Positions 37,905 to 48,850 of a stretch of DNA of 64,000 nt are shown here, in pieces; position 1 is the stretch's first letter, and each line of letters opens with the position of its first letter. The translations under genes and the position numbers were made by a program. The notes under the pieces were generated by a model that was not told where the DNA came from, did no database searches, and worked only from the letters and a program-made list of their open reading frames with translations. The stretch comes from Sinotaia quadrata (taxonomy: Eukaryota; Mollusca; Gastropoda; Architaenioglossa; Viviparidae), in the NCBI GenBank assembly GCA_028829895.1, contig CM054181.1:49705759-49769758 (forward strand). The letters run 5' to 3'.

Positions 37905-38085
37905 TGTGTGTATCTATCTACGTGTATGTAAATGTACCTGTGTACATACGTGTTGTGTAAGTATGCATGTGTATGTGTTGAGTATGTGTGTATGTGTGTA
38001 ATTGTATGCATTTGTATGTGTTTAGTATGACTGTGTGTGTGTGTATGCATATTTGTGTATGTGTATGTGTTGTACGTGTGTTGCA
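37905..38085. repeat. degenerate TG-rich tract
   Basis: GTATGTGTGTATGTG-type sequence with many interruptions. Confidence 0.8.
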
Positions 38086-38122
38086 GAGATTATATGGTTT
38101 TGCAATGTGAGGCACGCTAGAA

Positions 38123-38690
38123 CAGTGGTTTTCAACCGCTTGACTCTGCGGACCGAAGAAAATATTTCGCGGACCGCTAAGGAAGAAATAAACATCATTA
38201 TTTAAATAATATTTTGTGTATTTGTTTTAAATTCTAATATTATAAAATGAAAATTCTATAGTTATTTAAAATAACCAGAAACCGAGCAGTAAACAAAAAT
38301 TGCTAATTAATTATAGAACGTCTTGAAAAAGCAATTCAATTAAAGTAGTGCAAATCTGCTGCTGCTTGTTTGCTAGAATATTGGCAGCATTGTTTCTGAT
38401 TGACGAAGTGCTGCATTGACATCCATTCTGTTTTCTGTTTGGGTTTTAAGACTGACAGGGCTAAAAAAAAAAATGTAGGTATTTGAAAATACGACCAACA
38501 ATTTAATAGTTTTGTAAGTGAGAGACGGATATTCTTTTTCCAGTGATATACAAAACTGAGACAATGATTGCATTTTATGTTTGGACACCAGAGTGACATC
38601 AGAAGACAAATCAACCAGGTTTTCTTTTTCAGGAGTATTAAGTGCTCATGAGTTGATATCTTCTCCAATATAAGATTTATCAATATGCAT
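38123..38690 (-). mobile_element. hAT transposon remnant (C-terminal transposase and one terminal repeat)
   Basis: On the reverse strand, 38609 to 38373 encodes EKEYPSLTYKTIKLLVVFSN followed by RMDVNAALRQS. This fits the C-terminal dimerisation region of hAT transposases of the ZBED5-like group, which reads roughly EYP, KA-KLLLPF, TYLCE and NRLDV--DLR. The tail (KQAAADLHYF) continues in another reading frame, so there is at least one frameshift. At 38123 the + strand reads CAGTGGTTTTCAACCGC, a hAT-type terminal repeat. It is followed by GCGGACCG repeated near 38148 and 38171, typical of the subterminal region. The N-terminal part, the catalytic residues and the other end are missing. This is a dead fragment. 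Confidence 0.72.
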
Positions 38691-39040
38691 AAGATGGTTA
38701 AAAAAATGTAACAATAAATTTATTAAATGAATAATCAAATATACATATGACAATTGTAATGAAAATGATTGGCTGATATTAATATCCCACGAACTCGCGT
38801 TCAGATAATATTATGTTTACACAGTCTCTCTCGCTATATATATTAAAAAATGTATAATTACATTTCAACAATAGAGTGAATACAAATTGAAGGTTAATCC
38901 TATCAGAGAATAGCATTGGAGTTATTAGAGGTAGGTTACTATAATTTTTACATGACCTGGATTAAGCACTGCTTCGACAGTTTTTCACTTCCTTTTGCAA
39001 CAATGTCATAATGTCCGTTAATATGTGTCTCCCACCACAG
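38691..39040. other. AT-rich low-copy sequence
   Basis: Nothing recognised. The other end of the hAT element was not found here. Confidence 0.4.
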
Positions 39041-39165
39041 GCGTGGAAACCACTGACATACTTGAGCTCCTTCACCGTGTCAGCTCCCTCAAGCAGAACA
39101 CGATGACTACAGCAACTCTGGCAACCCCAGTTTACCAGAACTCTCCCAATGTATCCAGCATATAT
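39041..39165 (+). other. possible exon, very uncertain
   Basis: A pyrimidine-rich acceptor-like sequence ending CCCACCACAG at 39040 precedes a comparatively GC-rich open stretch. It encodes residues such as ETTDILELLHRVSSLKQN. The frame continues into AT-rich sequence to 39384. I see no family match and no clear donor. It may be chance. Confidence 0.15.
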
Positions 39166-39715
39166 AAATTATATATCAAAGAGTGTAGCATAATCCGTAT
39201 GCTTACACACCACAACAGACATTCCCACACCTTCCTGGTCGTTATAATGTATTGCTTGTTGAGTTTTGTAGGGACAAAGATTAAGAAGTTATCATTTGCA
39301 TTGTCAGATTTTGATAATAGCAAATGTGAGTATCCAGTGAATTTGTTTCGGATGTTGTTAAAACCCCTCTCTAATGCCTTATGAACGATATTGCGACTGT
39401 ACTTTGGACACCTACATGTACTTTATTCAGTAAATACAATAGCATCACACACACACACATACATATAATTGTTTTAAATTTCGAATAAATATGTAAGAAT
39501 TAAATGATTGTTTTCAAATGCATTTCTATTATTAGAATGTCGTTTATTTCCATTTCGATATTTCAGGCTGGCTAGTGCAGTCTAATGACCTACTAATTTC
39601 TATTTGGCACTAAGTTCCTTTTGTGTTTGTTTCAGTAATTCTTTTACTATTTTCTTTTGAAACCTTGCAAAAATATTATGAACCATGTTTTAATTATTGT
39701 CCCATAAATTCATGT

Positions 39716-39802
39716 GTTATTATCATCATCATTATTATCATCATTGTTATTATTATCATCATTATTAATTATTATCATGATTATCATTATTATTATTAAT
39801 AA
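39716..39802. repeat. (ATT/ATC)n trinucleotide repeat
   Basis: Mixed TTATTATCATCATCATTATT units. Confidence 0.93.
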
Positions 39803-39825
39803 TGTGGAACCATGAATCTCTTGTT

Positions 39826-40200
39826 ACTTTCTTCTTTTCTGGGTTTTTTCTCGCCCCTTCTTTTCTTGTTTCTGTCTTTCTTACTTTCCTTCTTTCTTTC
39901 CTTCTTCACTCTTTCTTTGGCTCTTGCTTATTTCTTGTTTTCTCTCTTTCCTTATCTTACTTTCTTTTCCTCGCTTTTTTCTCTTTGTTTTTATATCTTT
40001 CTTTCTCTCTTTCTTTCTCTCTCTCTTTCTTTCTCTCTTTCTTTCTTTCTCTCTTTCTTTCTTTCTCTCTTTCTTTCTTTCTCTCTTTCTTTTTTTCTCT
40101 CTTTCTTTCTTTCTTTCTTTATCGATTTCATTCTCTGTGTGTGTGTCTTTCTCTGTTTACTCTTGCTCTCCACTCTTGTATTTCTAATTCTCTCTTTCTT
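39826..40200. repeat. polypyrimidine (CTTT)n tract
   Basis: TTTCTTTCTCTCTTTC repeats, most regular at 39990-40120. Forward frames read as Phe/Leu/Ser strings. Confidence 0.95.
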
Positions 40201-40787
40201 CTGTTTGTTGTTCAATATGATTATGATCACTAGGGATACGATTGAACAAGTGACCATTACTATAACTCTCATGACAGATCACGGGTATATTTGTTCTCAG
40301 TCGACCTATACACTGTCCTGAACTTCGTGCTACGAACCTTGACCTTGGAGATTTGCGTACAATGCCAGTGCTTTTCAACGCTAATGAACACTAGTGTCCT
40401 TAATTACAAATTATTGTTTTTAATCGTCTTCCACACTGAGCATAATTCCAGTTCTTTTGAAAGGAAAAAGAACAAGAAACGTGCAAAGCCTATACTGATC
40501 GCTTGATAAATGGGCGTCTAAAAAGTGGTGATTAACGAGGTAGAAGTTTGTGTTTTTGTTTGGGGGAGGGGGAGTTACGCCATTTTGGCATGGAATGAAA
40601 GAAGAGTCCTGCTGGATTCGGAATCCATAATAAATAGGAATTACCATTGTCAAGTACTGCTTTGAGAGCTCTTGATTTAAAGAGAAGACGTCAGCACCGC
40701 TACAAGGCTTCTATCGCACGTGCTCATTACACACACTGCTGCCACCTGCTTACATTAGAGCAGGAAACGTTTTTTTCACGCCTAAAA
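40201..40787. other. low-copy sequence
   Basis: No gene recognised. Confidence 0.4.
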
Positions 40788-41730
40788 AATACCATAAGAT
40801 ATATTGAAACAAATTCCATTAAACAAGCATCATTTAAAACAGCCTCATTTAGAAAATCTCACTTTCAACAGTGAAACGTTTCCACGTAGAGCGGTCTAAT
40901 TATCAACAACTTCAGCTCATCTACCATAACTTCACTTGCAACAATCTCATCCTCAACAACCTAACTTCAAAAACTTCGGCTGTCACTACCTAATTTCAAC
41001 AGATGCATCTACAACAACCTAATTTCAAAAGTCTCAATATAAGAACCTAATTTCGACAGCCTTGTTTTTTACAACTGCCTCACGTACAACAACCCCTTGG
41101 TAACAGCCCATGAACAATAGCTTCTCACGGAAGGCACAGTCGTGTACAACTGTCTCGTTTATCAGCCTCGTGTACAACTGTCTCGTTTATCGCCTCGTGT
41201 ACAACTGTCTCGTTTATCAGCCTCGAAGATGCAATAATTCAAAATATTATTTCTTTTTCAAAACAATTTCACTTAAAAGAACGCAATTTAAAACATTCTC
41301 ACTTTTTTTAAAGTCTCATTTAAGAATAGCCATTTAGTACATACATAAATTTACAACATTCCAACTTTAAACATTCTTCCTGTAGAAGAACCTCATTTCG
41401 AACTGCCTTACTTAAAACACAAAGAAATTTACTTTTTCACTTAGAATATGCTCACTTTGAGCTGTCTCTTTTGGTAGACTAATGCAAAATGTTCTCTCTT
41501 AGAACAACCGTATTGGAAGACATACGTACTTGAAATATTCTCTCTGCACTGCCTCATTTAGCAGACACAGTAATGAAAAACATTTTACTTTGAACAACTT
41601 TAACCACAAAGAAAGACGTAAAACAGTAGCATTAGAAGAACCTAATTCAAGACATTCTTTCACATAAAGCATCTTCAGAATATCACAGAAGAAGGCGTTG
41701 CTACAGTGACAATTTGCTTTCTTGGACAAA
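40788..41730. repeat. ancient decayed tandem domain (about 20-25 bp phrases)
   Basis: Nearly 1 kb made of diverged phrases such as CATTTAGAAAATCTCACTTT, CAACAACCTAATTTCAAAAG and AACAGCCTCATTT. The spacing is irregular. Confidence 0.6.
41134..41226. repeat. 28-bp tandem repeat, 3 copies, inside decayed domain
   Basis: The unit is CCTCGTGTACAACTGTCTCG plus TTTATCAG. It is a young expansion within older related phrases. Confidence 0.9.
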
Positions 41731-41734
41731 GAAC

Positions 41735-42080
41735 ATCTTCAATGAAAATATTTGTGCTGAGTGCACATAACATCAATGAAAATAACTCTACCTAGTGCAA
41801 AGAGCATCTTCAATAAAAATGAATGTACTGAATGCAAAGAACATCCTCAAAGAAATAAATGTACTGAGTGCAAAAAAGTCTTCAAAGAAATGTATTGAGT
41901 GCAAAGAACATCTTCAATGAAATAAATGTGCTGATTGCAAAGAACATCAATGAAAATAACTCTACATAGTGCAAAAATCAATTCAATGAAATAAATATAC
42001 TGAGTGCAAACAACATCAATGAAAATAACTCTACATAGTGCAAAAATCATCTTCAATGAAATAAATGTACTGAGTGCAGT
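41735..42080. repeat. tandem array of 36-43 bp units, variable
   Basis: The units contain GTGCAAAGAACATCTTCAAT and GAAATAAATGTACTGA or GAAAATAACTCTACATA. Several units are internally shortened. Confidence 0.88.
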
Positions 42081-42751
42081 GTTTTTGTACGTTGATGGTA
42101 TCGTGCAGGAAATCTAACAACACCATTGGATCACGTCAAGACGACTATCAAATCGATCCGTGTAGGTGTTCTTCCTCCGACGAGGGAGCGCCTGCAACCC
42201 AGCGCCAAGTAAATGTAGATGGGGAGGAGAATTTATTTTTAAGAGATTGAGCTTTTTTGCCTTTTATATTTGTTTGCTTTTTTTCTCCATCAACGCTCAG
42301 AAGTTAGTTGGGAACCGCTAAATGAGTTAAATCGTGTTAGTAAGAGACGCCTTCTGCATTTATACAGCTTTTGATCTGTTCATATTCAGCAGTCTGATTT
42401 GAGAGTCACGAGATATTCACATCTAGGACATGACAAGGCCGACCCACCCCAATCCGTTTCTCCCAATCTTCCTGACATGTCTATTAAAGACTTATACGGC
42501 GTCAAAACAAAGTGTCCTCGCTATACCAATGAACTCATCTTAGAGACCATTTTAAGTAGTAAAAAAATCTTATTTGATCTCATTTCTCCCTCACTCATGA
42601 TGAGTTCACTAATCATGCGTGCTGAAATATAAAAATGGTAAGAACAGGAATATGGCATAGTCATGGTAATTCTACATTGTTGATAGTGTGGTAATACAAA
42701 TTAATTGTTCTGCGTTTTAGGCACCTTCATACATTTCAGACTGATACCCTT
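42081..42751. other. low-copy sequence, no gene recognised
   Basis: It is GC-richer near 42110-42220. A 77-codon open frame at 42399-42632 has no recognised motif. Confidence 0.4.
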
Positions 42752-43130
42752 CCTACAATATAGGCCCTTGCTATAATATAGGCCCTTGCTATAATATAGG
42801 CCCTTGCTATAATATAGGCCCTTCCTATAATATAGGCCCTTGCTATAATATAGGCCCTTCCTATAATATAGATATCCTAGCTACAATATAGATATACATG
42901 CTCTAATATAAATACCTTAGTTTTAATATAAATATTGGTGCTATAATGTAAATACCATAAATATAATATAGATATTCATGCTATAATACGGAAATCCTAG
43001 CTATAATATAATATAGATATCTTAGCTTTAATATACATATCCTAGTTATAATATAGATAACCTAGTTATAGTATAGTTATCCTAGCTTTCAAACAGATGC
43101 CCTAGATTTCTTACAGACGTCCTATCTATC
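42752..43130. repeat. 18-bp array grading into decayed copies
   Basis: Seven near-perfect 18-bp units (GCTATAATATAGGCCCTT) to about 42866. They are followed by decayed versions such as ATCCTAGCTATAATATAGAT. Confidence 0.9.
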
Positions 43131-43620
43131 AGCGTATATGTCCTAGTTTTCAAAATATTTAGCTTTCAGAAAGGTGCTTAAGCTTTAGATACATGTCTTT
43201 TCTCTGAGATAGATACTATAGCTTTTTGATAGATGTCTAACTTTCACCAATATATTTTAATCTGAAAACATAGGTCCTAACTTTATTTTAAGGCTTTAAC
43301 TTTCACTAATATGTTTTAATCTTAAAACGTCCTAACTTTCAGTTTAAAGCTCTAACTTTCATATTTATGTTCTAATCTTAAAACATACGTCCTAACTTTA
43401 GTTTAGGGCTCTAATTTTCACCAATATGTTCTTATCTTAAAATGTATGTCCTAACTTTCAGTTTCAAGCTCTAACTTTCAGAAATACGTTCTAATTTAAA
43501 ACATATGTGCTAAAGTTCAGTTTAAAGCTCTCACTTTAAGATATATGTTCTAATCTTAAAACATTTCTCCTAAATTTCTGTTTAAAGCTCTAACTTTCAG
43601 AAATATGTTACAGTGTTCAA
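43131..43620. repeat. about 60-bp tandem array, decayed
   Basis: Units of 59-60 bp contain CTAACTTTCAGTTTAAAGCT, CTAACTTTCA and TGTTCTAATCTTAAAACAT. The two halves of each unit resemble one another, so it arose from a roughly 30-bp precursor. Confidence 0.88.
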
Positions 43621-44472
43621 ATAGATGCGTGATCTGAGAAATCACTTTTAAATGCAAGAAAGTGTAAATATTATTTAAAGGAGTTTATACACATATTCAT
43701 TGAATATCTAGAGAGAGGGAGGAATATCTGCATGGTTTTAATAATTTAGCTACAGGTTTGGATCGTCCACCTGCAGGTTGTAGGAAATAAATTTGTGTAA
43801 GTTACATAAAATATTTGTAGGAATGCACGAAGTATACAGATTGTTGCTGGGCATACAGAAAAAATATCCGCAACGTTTAGCTAGATATTTACATTGGAAA
43901 GATATGGCATTTGCAGGATGACAATAATATTGAGAGCATGAATTTTGTCAGTCATTTATGTTTTAGAGGTCACATTGACTAGAAAAGATGTTTAGGTAAG
44001 GAACATGTAGTGGTGAGACAGAGTAATTGCAATGATGTTTGAATAAAGTACTGGAATTATTTAGTTAAATCAGACACAGAGAGAGAGAGAGAGACAAAAA
44101 AATAAAGAACAAACAAGAAAATAAATACGGAAAATATGTGCAGATAAACTAAACTAAAATGTTTATTTTTAGACTAATGAAACATACTTTGATTGACAAT
44201 ATGATGGAGCGTAACAGCTGCTAGTCAGATGAGAAAATTGCTTTGCGACTATTGTTTTTTTCTGTATAAATTAAAAGAAAATATTACATAAAAGCAATTA
44301 TTAACCGGAGACCGCGTATCTATGTGCTGAAGTGAACAACTTTATTTTGCAATATTCTAGAAATTGTATGATTATAGAAACCACTTTTGTTGTGGTGAAC
44401 GAAGATAAAATAGATAAATAGGCAAATATATCACCATATCACCTTGGTCTCTCTATGTGCTTATGTGTGTAC
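43621..44472. other. low-copy sequence
   Basis: A short GA run lies near 44080-44094. No gene. Confidence 0.4.
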
Positions 44473-44482
44473 GTCTGTGTGC

Positions 44483-44540
<58 letters not shown>
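44473..44540. repeat. (GT)n microsatellite
   Basis: About 30 GT units. Confidence 0.96.
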
Positions 44541-44559
44541 TTGTGTGTGGGAGTGGTGT

Positions 44560-44870
44560 GTTAGATGTATTTATTTGTGTGTTCACTGCTTTAGTGCACT
44601 TTTCTCGAATGTTTCTGTCGTGTGTATCTAATTCATTTGTGTGCCCTGAACCAATCCTTGTATATGAGTGCGTCTGTCGTGTGTATCTAATTCCAATGTG
44701 TCCAATGAGCCTTTCTATGTATATATAACTGTGTCCGGCACATGTAATTCATTTGTGAAGCCGTCTACATGTATGGAGTGCGTTAAGGATATATTCTCTG
44801 TTCACTTGGTTTAGTGTATCCAAATAAGTGTAACTTGTGCGTTAGTCCGTGTGTCTTATTGTAGCAGTTC
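44560..44870. repeat. decayed about 65-bp tandem repeats
   Basis: TCTGTCGTGTGTATCTAATTC occurs twice (about 44616 and 44670), with weaker copies (GTAATTCATTTGTGAAGCC) downstream. Confidence 0.65.
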
Positions 44871-45550
44871 TGTGTCAATCATTTAAAAAAAAATACATAT
44901 GTTCCACGCCCCCTTTCTTCTCTCGCCGATTTCGAAGATTTAAGCAGGCACTTATGGAGCGATTATATTAATGATAATTCTAAGGATGGAGAGAATGGAG
45001 ATTTTAATAGATTTGTATACAATACCGCCTATGTCAATTTGAACAGGCATCGATTAATAACATTTTTCATTAAATTTTAAATCGTAAACCAGCGAAATAT
45101 TGATAGCAGCCACACATATTTCCATGTTTTCAATTAGGGTTTAGGTCACTAAGACTGAAAATAGATTTTTGTTTCCTGCAAAGAGAAATTAGACAAAAAT
45201 AAAAGAGAGATATAACTCAAATACAAGAGAATATGCCTTTCTTTCTAGTGGAGTTGCCTTTCGGATTTATTTCGCCAAATATGTCAGGCATTTCGTGATA
45301 TTATGTCCGCCCGCACGTAGCACACACAATCAAGTATTGGTTGTCAGAGAATGTCATAACGAAATGAACGACCATGTTGAAACTGTTCTGTTCGAACGCG
45401 ATGTATGTCAATAGCGCAGACGTGCCGCGGTGAGTACAGAAAAGATACGTATCAACCTTTACCATTTGAGATACACAGACTTTAAAATAAAAGTGCGACA
45501 GTTTGTTTTGTTTTACAGATGGGCAAGAAAATAGATCGGAAATCTAATGC
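44871..45550. other. low-copy sequence
   Basis: No gene recognised. Confidence 0.4.
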
Positions 45551-45678
<128 letters not shown>

Positions 45679-46692
45679 TTTATAATGCTGTATGTGTTAT
45701 CGGGCTAATAAATACTATTGCAGGAAACTGTAAGCTAGGACTTGAATGTAAGAAAGAATGGAGTTAGAGATGAATAAACTGGAAACTTAGTGTTTGTTCC
45801 CTGATTATATTTTACAGGGAAGAAACAACCTTTTCTGGTTTTACAAGATCTCCCAGTTTACTGATTTATAAACCCCGATGACTGTGGTAGACGTGAAATT
45901 CTCTACCCCAGTGTGCATGTGTAAAATGCAGCACAATCTGTTGATGTATGGTAACAGAGTATGTTGACTACATGAATTTATGGTACAAGTTACTGGAAAT
46001 TGCTAAATAGTTGTTCTGCTTGAGGGAGCTAATATGGTGGAGTGCCCAGATTAGCCTCAAGAGAATAGCAGCTCATCTACATTCTACAACATGCAGAGAT
46101 ACAATCCCCTTGTGACAATAAACTTGCGTCTTTGTTATGAAAGTGTGCAAGGACTACTGAAAGACTATTGCAACTTCACCTAGAGAAGGTTACGTACACC
46201 ATTATTGCTATAATCTCTATAACTCCATTTCTGTTCTCTGATAAGAACTACCCTGTGATTTATATTGACACTAATCTGTTGAATTATAGGTTAGGAAGTA
46301 AGACTGTATAAATATTGAAATTATTCGAATGTGATTCATGGAAATATTGATGTCAAGTAATCTTTTCATTGGATTTGATGTATGTATATTTGATTGTTAA
46401 TTTAATAAATTTATTGTTAAATTTATTGACCTTCTTATACATATGTATAACTTTATGGGTGGATAGGGGCTCCCTACATATAGATTAAAAGACGGATTTA
46501 TCTTCTTCTTTGGTAAGACGTTTTCCACCTATGAAAATATTGAGTTACAGTAATGTTTATCTTTAATGTTGTGGAAGAGAGAAACGTTTACAGCGCCTGC
46601 ATATCCGACAAGTGAGAGAGACGAGTGGTGTCTTCTGAAGAATTATTAATAACATAAATTAAGATTCTCATCACTTGTAATTAATTATGGGT

Positions 46693-46745
46693 AATTAATA
46701 AATAATAATAATAATTATATTATTGTAATAATAATAATAATAATG

Positions 46746-46805
<60 letters not shown>
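46693..46805. repeat. (AAT)n microsatellite
   Basis: About 35 AAT units with a TTATATTATTG interruption. The corresponding place in the other element copy has only a short ATTAATAAT stretch, so this tract expanded here. Confidence 0.96.
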
Positions 46806-46807
<2 letters not shown>

Positions 46808-46821
46808 TGTATTAACTAGGT

Positions 46822-47100
46822 TAGAAATCCAGAGACTGTGGAATGTAAAAGCAGAAGTGATACCAATAGTGATAGGAGCCTTGGGGAACATAACATCAGA
46901 ATTGGAAGGCTACCTGAATAAACTCCCTGGAAACCACAGAATCGCTCCACTACTCAAAGCAGCGCTCCTCGGAAGTGCCCACATCCTCCGTAAAACTTTG
47001 GATCTCCCAGAATCTTGGTAAGATTCCGAGACCTAGGATCTCAGCCGACAGTCAAACAGAAGTCGTGGAAAGAGACTGAATAATAATAATAATAATAATA
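46822..47100 (+). mobile_element. LINE 3' end, 5'-truncated, with AAT tail and target duplication
   Basis: The + strand encodes a reverse-transcriptase-protein C-terminus containing VIPIVIGALG and AALLGSAHILRKTLDLPESW, ending at a stop at 47019-47021. A similar VPVVIGALG ... ALLG-A-ILRK-L tail is found in many invertebrate non-LTR retrotransposon proteins, by family knowledge. About 57 bp of 3' sequence follow, then seven AAT units. ATTGTATTAACTAGGT stands on both sides (46806-46821 and 47101-47116) as a target duplication of at least 16 bp. The related copy at about 25910-25926 has the site once. The fragment is dead-on-arrival. Confidence 0.85.
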
Positions 47101-47131
47101 ATTGTATTAACTAGGTGGCATTAGCGTCACA

Positions 47132-47873
47132 GGAAGGAAGAAAGAAAGAGCACTGACACTGCCAGATTCAAAATTTTAAAAATGGAGCGAAAGGAAAGAA
47201 GAAATCATTTTTATGAGGGAATTAAAGTAACAATAACATGTATGAAAAACAGCAGATCTGACAAAATTTTAAATACGAAATCAAGGAAGAAAAATGGATG
47301 GATGGAAAGAAAAAGAAAAGAAATATTTGACAGTTCTTATACTGTGCTCTGAACAGAATAAAAATAATTTAAACCTTAATGCATTCATTCTTCTGAAGAT
47401 AAACCAGGGCAGTTTTGATTGACAGATCACAGTATTCTTTACATTCTGTCTTTAACTTACAACAAACTGAAGCTAGATTTTCTCCGAAACAAGGTTCTAA
47501 TAATTTTTTTTTTAAATGCATAAAACTCGATACGAGATAACGTGGCGCTGAGTCAGTATTTCCTCTAGTTACATTCCCGAGCAAGGAACATCATTTGTTG
47601 TCAATGCACTGCCAGCCATTCAGCTTAAAGTCCAACAGGGTTTCCGGCCATGCGCCCGTATATCTCAGGCAGTCTGCCCTTTGACAGCATGAATACTTTT
47701 CATTTTTTCACTCCCTCACACCATCGCCATCCCTACCCTATTTGCCCTTGCCTTAACGTGTCCGTGCTCAGATGATGTTTGATTGATGGACTGATCGATT
47801 GATCCGTCACAACAATCGAATGACTTATTTATTTTTTCAGTCATTGATTCTGTAGTCGATTGACTGTTTGACC
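47132..47873. other. low-copy sequence
   Basis: A purine-rich start (GGAAGGAAGAAAGAAAGAG) is followed by AT-rich sequence. No gene. Confidence 0.4.
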
Positions 47874-47928
47874 GAGTGAGTGAGTGAGTGAGTGAGTGAG
47901 TGAGTGAGTGAGTGAGTGAGTGAGTGAG
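47874..47928. repeat. (GAGT)n microsatellite
   Basis: About 13 GAGT units. Confidence 0.97.
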
Positions 47929-48188
47929 CTACTACTGTCTGATGCATAATTCTTAATAAAATAATTGCACTTCTAAGACAAAGTATCCATTACGAGATAA
48001 GTTCTTGGACGTCTTGTGATTTCATTATTTACCTCTGGTAAAGTAATATTACTTATGTAAACTCAAGATCCCTACCCAGACTTGGAACATCATCAAATCA
48101 TTATTGCCTGTTATCCACAGAAGAAAATCTTCCTATGTATATATTATTGTCGAAGGCATGTGGTTTTGCTTGCCTAACTAATATTATC

Positions 48189-48550
48189 AGACGGCTTTGG
48201 TTACTGACATTTTTCAGCCCTGCTTTCCGGTGTATTTGATTCTCATACTGGCGAATTTTGTTTCACTTACATAACATGGGAAAGTAAAATATTCGGAACG
48301 GATATAAAACTACTCTTCTGGTCGGTTACTTGTATTTTGGTCCGTGTGTTATTCTCGGAGAGTGGGGAAGATACCAAGACGTGTTTGTCCAGTTATTTCA
48401 TAAAGTTGAATATAAAATGTGCACACTTTGCGTACTATATGGCCGGAGATCATAATTATCAGCCACAAATAAAGTGGAGTCCGTGAACTGGTTAACTTAT
48501 AATTATAGTGTTCGTACACGATTATCAAATCTGTGAGAGATGATATGTTG
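48189..48550. repeat. paralogous segment, copy 1
   Basis: Diverged but colinear with 50545-50860. Shared landmarks are GACGGC, CAGCC, TTCTCCGGTGTAT-like, CGGATAT, TTCTCTGGTC-like and TAATTATC, with GAGTCCGTGAAC against GAGTCACTGAAC. No coding potential. Confidence 0.72.
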
Positions 48551-48850
48551 TGAAAGCTGTAAATGCTATGAAAGAGGTGAAAACTATGAGTGCTGTGAAA
48601 ACAGTGAATGCTAATAATAACATAAAAAAGTGAATGCAATGAAAGACGTGAAAGATGTGAAAGAAGTGAAAGATGTAAAAGTTGTGAATGATATTAAAGC
48701 AGTGCAAGATGTGATTGCTATGAATGATATGAAAGCAGTGAATGATATGAAATCTAAGAAAGATGTAAATTATGTGAAATCTTTAAAAGCGGTGAATTAT
48801 TTGAATGCTGTGAAAGCTGTGAAGGTTCTGAATAGTGTGAAAGCGATGAC
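48551..48850. repeat. 9-bp minisatellite (GTGAAWGMT), about 33 units
   Basis: Degenerate 9-mers such as GTGAAAGAT, GTGAATGCT and GTGAAAGCA. An 80-codon forward frame is only the repeat (DVKxVKxV). Confidence 0.9.

Larger units (their letters stand above)
45679..47131. mobile_element. LTR-like element, second copy (truncated, LINE inserted)
   Basis: This segment is homologous to 23209-23591 joined to 25233-25936. Shared runs include AATAAATACTATTGCAGGAA, ACGTTTACAGCGCCTGCATA and GGTAAGACGTTTTCCACCTA. It lacks the first part seen in the other copy and begins right after the GAAA tract. It also lacks the 1.6-kb nested insertion. Its end (GCGTCACA at 47131) corresponds to GAGTCACA at 25936. A LINE fragment is inserted near the end. 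No coding capacity of its own is visible. Confidence 0.8.

Noticed and set aside
38123..39055. Complete 930-bp non-autonomous hAT element
   Set aside because: GCGTGGAAACCACTG could mirror the left end, but the 8-bp flanks (CGCTAGAA and ACATACTT) do not match and the right motif is also a plausible splice-site context.
39802..40321. 143-169 codon forward frames (Phe/Leu/Ser-rich, membrane-like)
   Set aside because: Produced by the CTTT polypyrimidine tract. The hydrophobicity is compositional.
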